This document shows, piece after piece, positions 62,489-64,000 of a stretch of 64,000 nucleotides of DNA. This DNA comes from Mesobacillus subterraneus. Lineage in GTDB: Bacteria > Bacillota > Bacilli > Bacillales > Cytobacillaceae. The notes under the pieces were generated by a model, which saw nothing but the letters and a program-made list of their open reading frames with translations, searched no databases and was not told the origin of the DNA. The DNA lies in the NCBI RefSeq assembly GCF_003937825.1, contig NZ_RSFW01000010.1, positions 232,635-296,634 of the forward strand. The letters are read 5' to 3'. A program made the translations under genes and the position numbers. How positions within the stretch are numbered: position 1 is the stretch's first letter; every line of letters begins with the position of its first letter.

Positions 62489-62565
62489 TGGTGGACCTTG
62501 TAGGACTCGAACCTACGACCGGACGGTTATGAGCCGTCTGCTCTAACCAGCTGAGCTAAAGGTCC
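62489..62565 (-). tRNA. tRNA-Ile2 (CAT, lysidine type)
   Basis: Anticodon loop CTCATAA. The body GGACCTTTAGCTCAGC and its place between Met and Ser match the B. subtilis trnB tRNA-Ile2 whose C34 becomes lysidine. A separate elongator Met tRNA lies next to it. Encoded CCA. Confidence 0.85.
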
Positions 62566-62605
62566 AGGAAATCCTAGATTGAATAGGTTCAACCAGATTA
62601 AAATT

Positions 62606-62682
62606 TGGTAGCGGCGGAGGGGATCGAACCCCCGACCTTACGGGTATGAACCGTACGCTCTAGCCAGCTGAGCTACACCGCC
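62606..62682 (-). tRNA. tRNA-Met, elongator (CAT)
   Basis: Anticodon loop TTCATAC, body GGCGGTGTAGCTCAGCTGG with paired acceptor ends. Encoded CCA. Confidence 0.94.
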
Positions 62683-62703
62683 AAATTGTTTATTAAAGTT
62701 ATA

Positions 62704-62779
62704 TGGTGGAGCCTAGCGGGATCGAACCGCTGACCTCCTGCGTGCAAGGCAGGCGCTCTCCCAGCTGAGCTAAGGCCCC
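62704..62779 (-). tRNA. tRNA-Ala (TGC)
   Basis: Anticodon arm CCTGC-CTTGCAC-GCAGG. The acceptor has the G3-U70 pair that marks tRNA-Ala. Encoded CCA. Confidence 0.96.
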
Positions 62780-62795
62780 ATATAATTTAGTAGCA

Positions 62796-62872
62796 TGGTC
62801 GGGAAGACAGGATTCGAACCTGCGACCCCTTGGTCCCAAACCAAGTGCTCTACCAAGCTGAGCTACTCCCCG
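62796..62872 (-). tRNA. tRNA-Pro (TGG)
   Basis: Anticodon arm CTTGG-TTTGGGA-CCAAG. Acceptor CGGGGAG with CTTCCCG (one G-T pair). Encoded CCA. Confidence 0.95.
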
Positions 62873-62889
62873 ATAAAGAGAAAATATAA

Positions 62890-62966
<77 letters not shown>

Positions 62967-62994
62967 ATATATAAATTTTAATCAGCTAACTTGG

Positions 62995-63083
62995 TGGTGC
63001 CGAGGACCGGAATCGAACCGGTACGGTAGTCACCTACCGCAGGATTTTAAGTCCTGTGCGTCTGCCAGTTCCGCCACCCCGGC
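62995..63083 (-). tRNA. tRNA-Leu (TAA)
   Basis: Class II tRNA with long variable arm and anticodon loop CTTAAAA. Encoded CCA, followed by a second CCA in the spacer. Confidence 0.95.
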
Positions 63084-63092
63084 TTAAGAACT

Positions 63093-63167
63093 TGGAGCGG
63101 AAGACGGGATTCGAACCCGCGACCCCAACCTTGGCAAGGTTGTATTCTACCACTGAACTACTTCCGC
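63093..63167 (-). tRNA. tRNA-Gly (GCC)
   Basis: Anticodon arm CAACC-TTGCCAA-GGTTG. Encoded CCA. Confidence 0.96.
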
Positions 63168-63189
63168 AAACTTTTAAGTTTTTAAATAA

Positions 63190-63274
63190 TGGTGCGGGTG
63201 AAGGGAGTCGAACCCCCACGCCTTGCGGCGCCAGATCCTAAGTCTGGTGCGTCTGCCAATTCCGCCACACCCGC
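63190..63274 (-). tRNA. tRNA-Leu (TAG)
   Basis: Class II tRNA with anticodon loop CTTAGGA and variable arm GCGCCGCAAGGCGT. Encoded CCA. Confidence 0.95.
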
Positions 63275-63303
63275 ATATTCATATCATTTCACTTGTGTGA
63301 AAA

Positions 63304-63379
63304 TGGTGAGCCATGAAGGACTCGAACCTTCGACCCTCTGATTAAAAGTCAGATGCTCTACCGACTGAGCTAATGGCTC
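63304..63379 (-). tRNA. tRNA-Lys (TTT)
   Basis: Anticodon arm TCTGA-CTTTTAA-TCAGA. Encoded CCA. Confidence 0.96.
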
Positions 63380-63388
63380 GTACAAAAG

Positions 63389-63464
<76 letters not shown>

Positions 63465-63492
63465 ATTCAATAAGATTATTTTATAAGATTAA

Positions 63493-63568
63493 TGGTGGAG
63501 GATGACGGGATCGAACCGCCGACCCTCTGCTTGTAAGGCAGATGCTCTCCCAGCTGAGCTAATCCTCC
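63493..63568 (-). tRNA. tRNA-Val (TAC)
   Basis: Anticodon loop CTTACAA between CTGC and GCAG. Encoded CCA. First tRNA after 5S rRNA. Confidence 0.96.
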
Positions 63569-63578
63569 ATTTGAAACT

Positions 63579-63695
<117 letters not shown>

Positions 63696-63852
63696 ATTTT
63701 TTTGAAGACAATATCTATTATACTGTCTTTTATTCATTTTGCAAGAGAATTTTTAGGAAAGTTATTTTACTTTCGCAAAAAACTTTATTCCCTCAAAACT
63801 AGATAATGTGTAAGAAGAATTCAATGAAGAACGAATGATCAATTGTCCAGTT

Positions 63853-63958
63853 TCGGCTCCTAGCCTCTCGAGGTCGCTTCGGTCCATCCGCTGAAGTCAA
63901 AGAACGACTTCAACTGCTGGCCCTCCAGCGCTTGTCGAGGCTGTACAGTCGCCTACAC
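63853..63958 (-). repeat. Dispersed repeat inside the 23S-5S spacer
   Basis: The reverse complement reads AGTGTAGGCGACTG, AAGCGCTGGAGGGCC, TTGAAGTCGTTCTTTGACTTC, GGACCGAAGCG, CTCGAGAGGCTAGG and ACTGGACAATTG. These blocks match the repeat upstream of pckA (24008-24249) in the same order. It makes the spacer about 275 bp long. GAAGTCG...GACTTC forms a hairpin. Confidence 0.8.
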
Positions 63959-63970
63959 TTTTCGTTTTTT

Positions 63971-64000
63971 GGTTAAGTCCTCGAACGATTAGTATCAGTC
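63971..64000 (-). rRNA. rrl: 23S ribosomal RNA, 3' end (partial)
   Basis: The reverse complement ends with GACTGATACTAATCG and TCGAGGACTTAACC, the typical 3' end of Bacillus 23S rRNA. Only about 30 nt are inside the window. Confidence 0.88.

Overview
The window looks like the chromosome of a Gram-positive, spore-forming Bacillaceae species (a Bacillus or Mesobacillus relative). The gene order ytzC-ytqA-ytqB-ytpB-ytpA-ytoA-asnB-metK-pckA-ytmB-ytmA-ytlACD-ytkD-dps-ytzI-yidD-ytiB, then the men and glg clusters, follows the Bacillus subtilis 'yt' region. The 21-gene tRNA cluster behind a 5S/23S rRNA operon has the same order as the B. subtilis trnB cluster, as I remember it. Gram-positive signals are plentiful: strong AGGAGG ribosome sites, lipobox signal peptides, a T-box, an S-box (SAM) riboswitch, and Zur and CcpN boxes.

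Layout. 1-3.2 kb: a membrane-anchored unknown, a CueP-type copper lipoprotein whose reading frame is crossed by an in-frame TGA, and an MFS transporter. 3.5-13.2 kb: one long minus-strand operon for respiratory nitrite ammonification. It holds NrfA and NrfH plus a System I cytochrome c maturation set (CcmE, F, H, A, B, C, D, a ResA-like thioredoxin and three unassigned membrane proteins), behind a clear Fnr/Crp-type box. 13.3-34.8 kb: the conserved 'yt' region with tRNA modification, terpene synthesis, asparagine synthetase, SAM synthetase, PEP carboxykinase, an ABC importer, Dps, carbonic anhydrase and a Zur-controlled zinc-binding protein. 34.8-40.2 kb: a T-box-controlled methionyl-tRNA synthetase, a secreted LVIVD propeller protein and flavohemoglobin with its own Fnr box. 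40.3-49.1 kb: the menaquinone genes menC-E-B-H-D-F and the divergent menA. 49.1-52.9 kb: yteA, two small secreted or membrane proteins, a ferritin-cupin fusion and an EamA transporter. 53-61 kb: the glycogen operon glgB-C-D-A-P. 61.5-64 kb: 21 tRNAs, 5S rRNA and the 3' end of 23S rRNA.

How the parts fit. Menaquinol made by the Men enzymes is the expected electron donor for NrfH, which passes electrons to NrfA for nitrite reduction to ammonium. The Ccm proteins attach the nine hemes of NrfA and NrfH. Hmp would remove the nitric oxide that comes with nitrite use. Fnr-type boxes in front of both the ccm-nrf operon and hmp point to joint anaerobic control.

The most striking observation is in cueP. 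The TGA lies exactly where the family has a conserved cysteine (HPC-X7-C), the frame stays open on both sides, and a perfect 7-bp hairpin with a GGU loop follows. The loop is at the same distance from the TGA as in the E. coli fdhF SECIS element. This is best read as a selenocysteine-containing CueP, not a broken gene. No selenocysteine machinery lies in this window, so that must be sought elsewhere in the genome.
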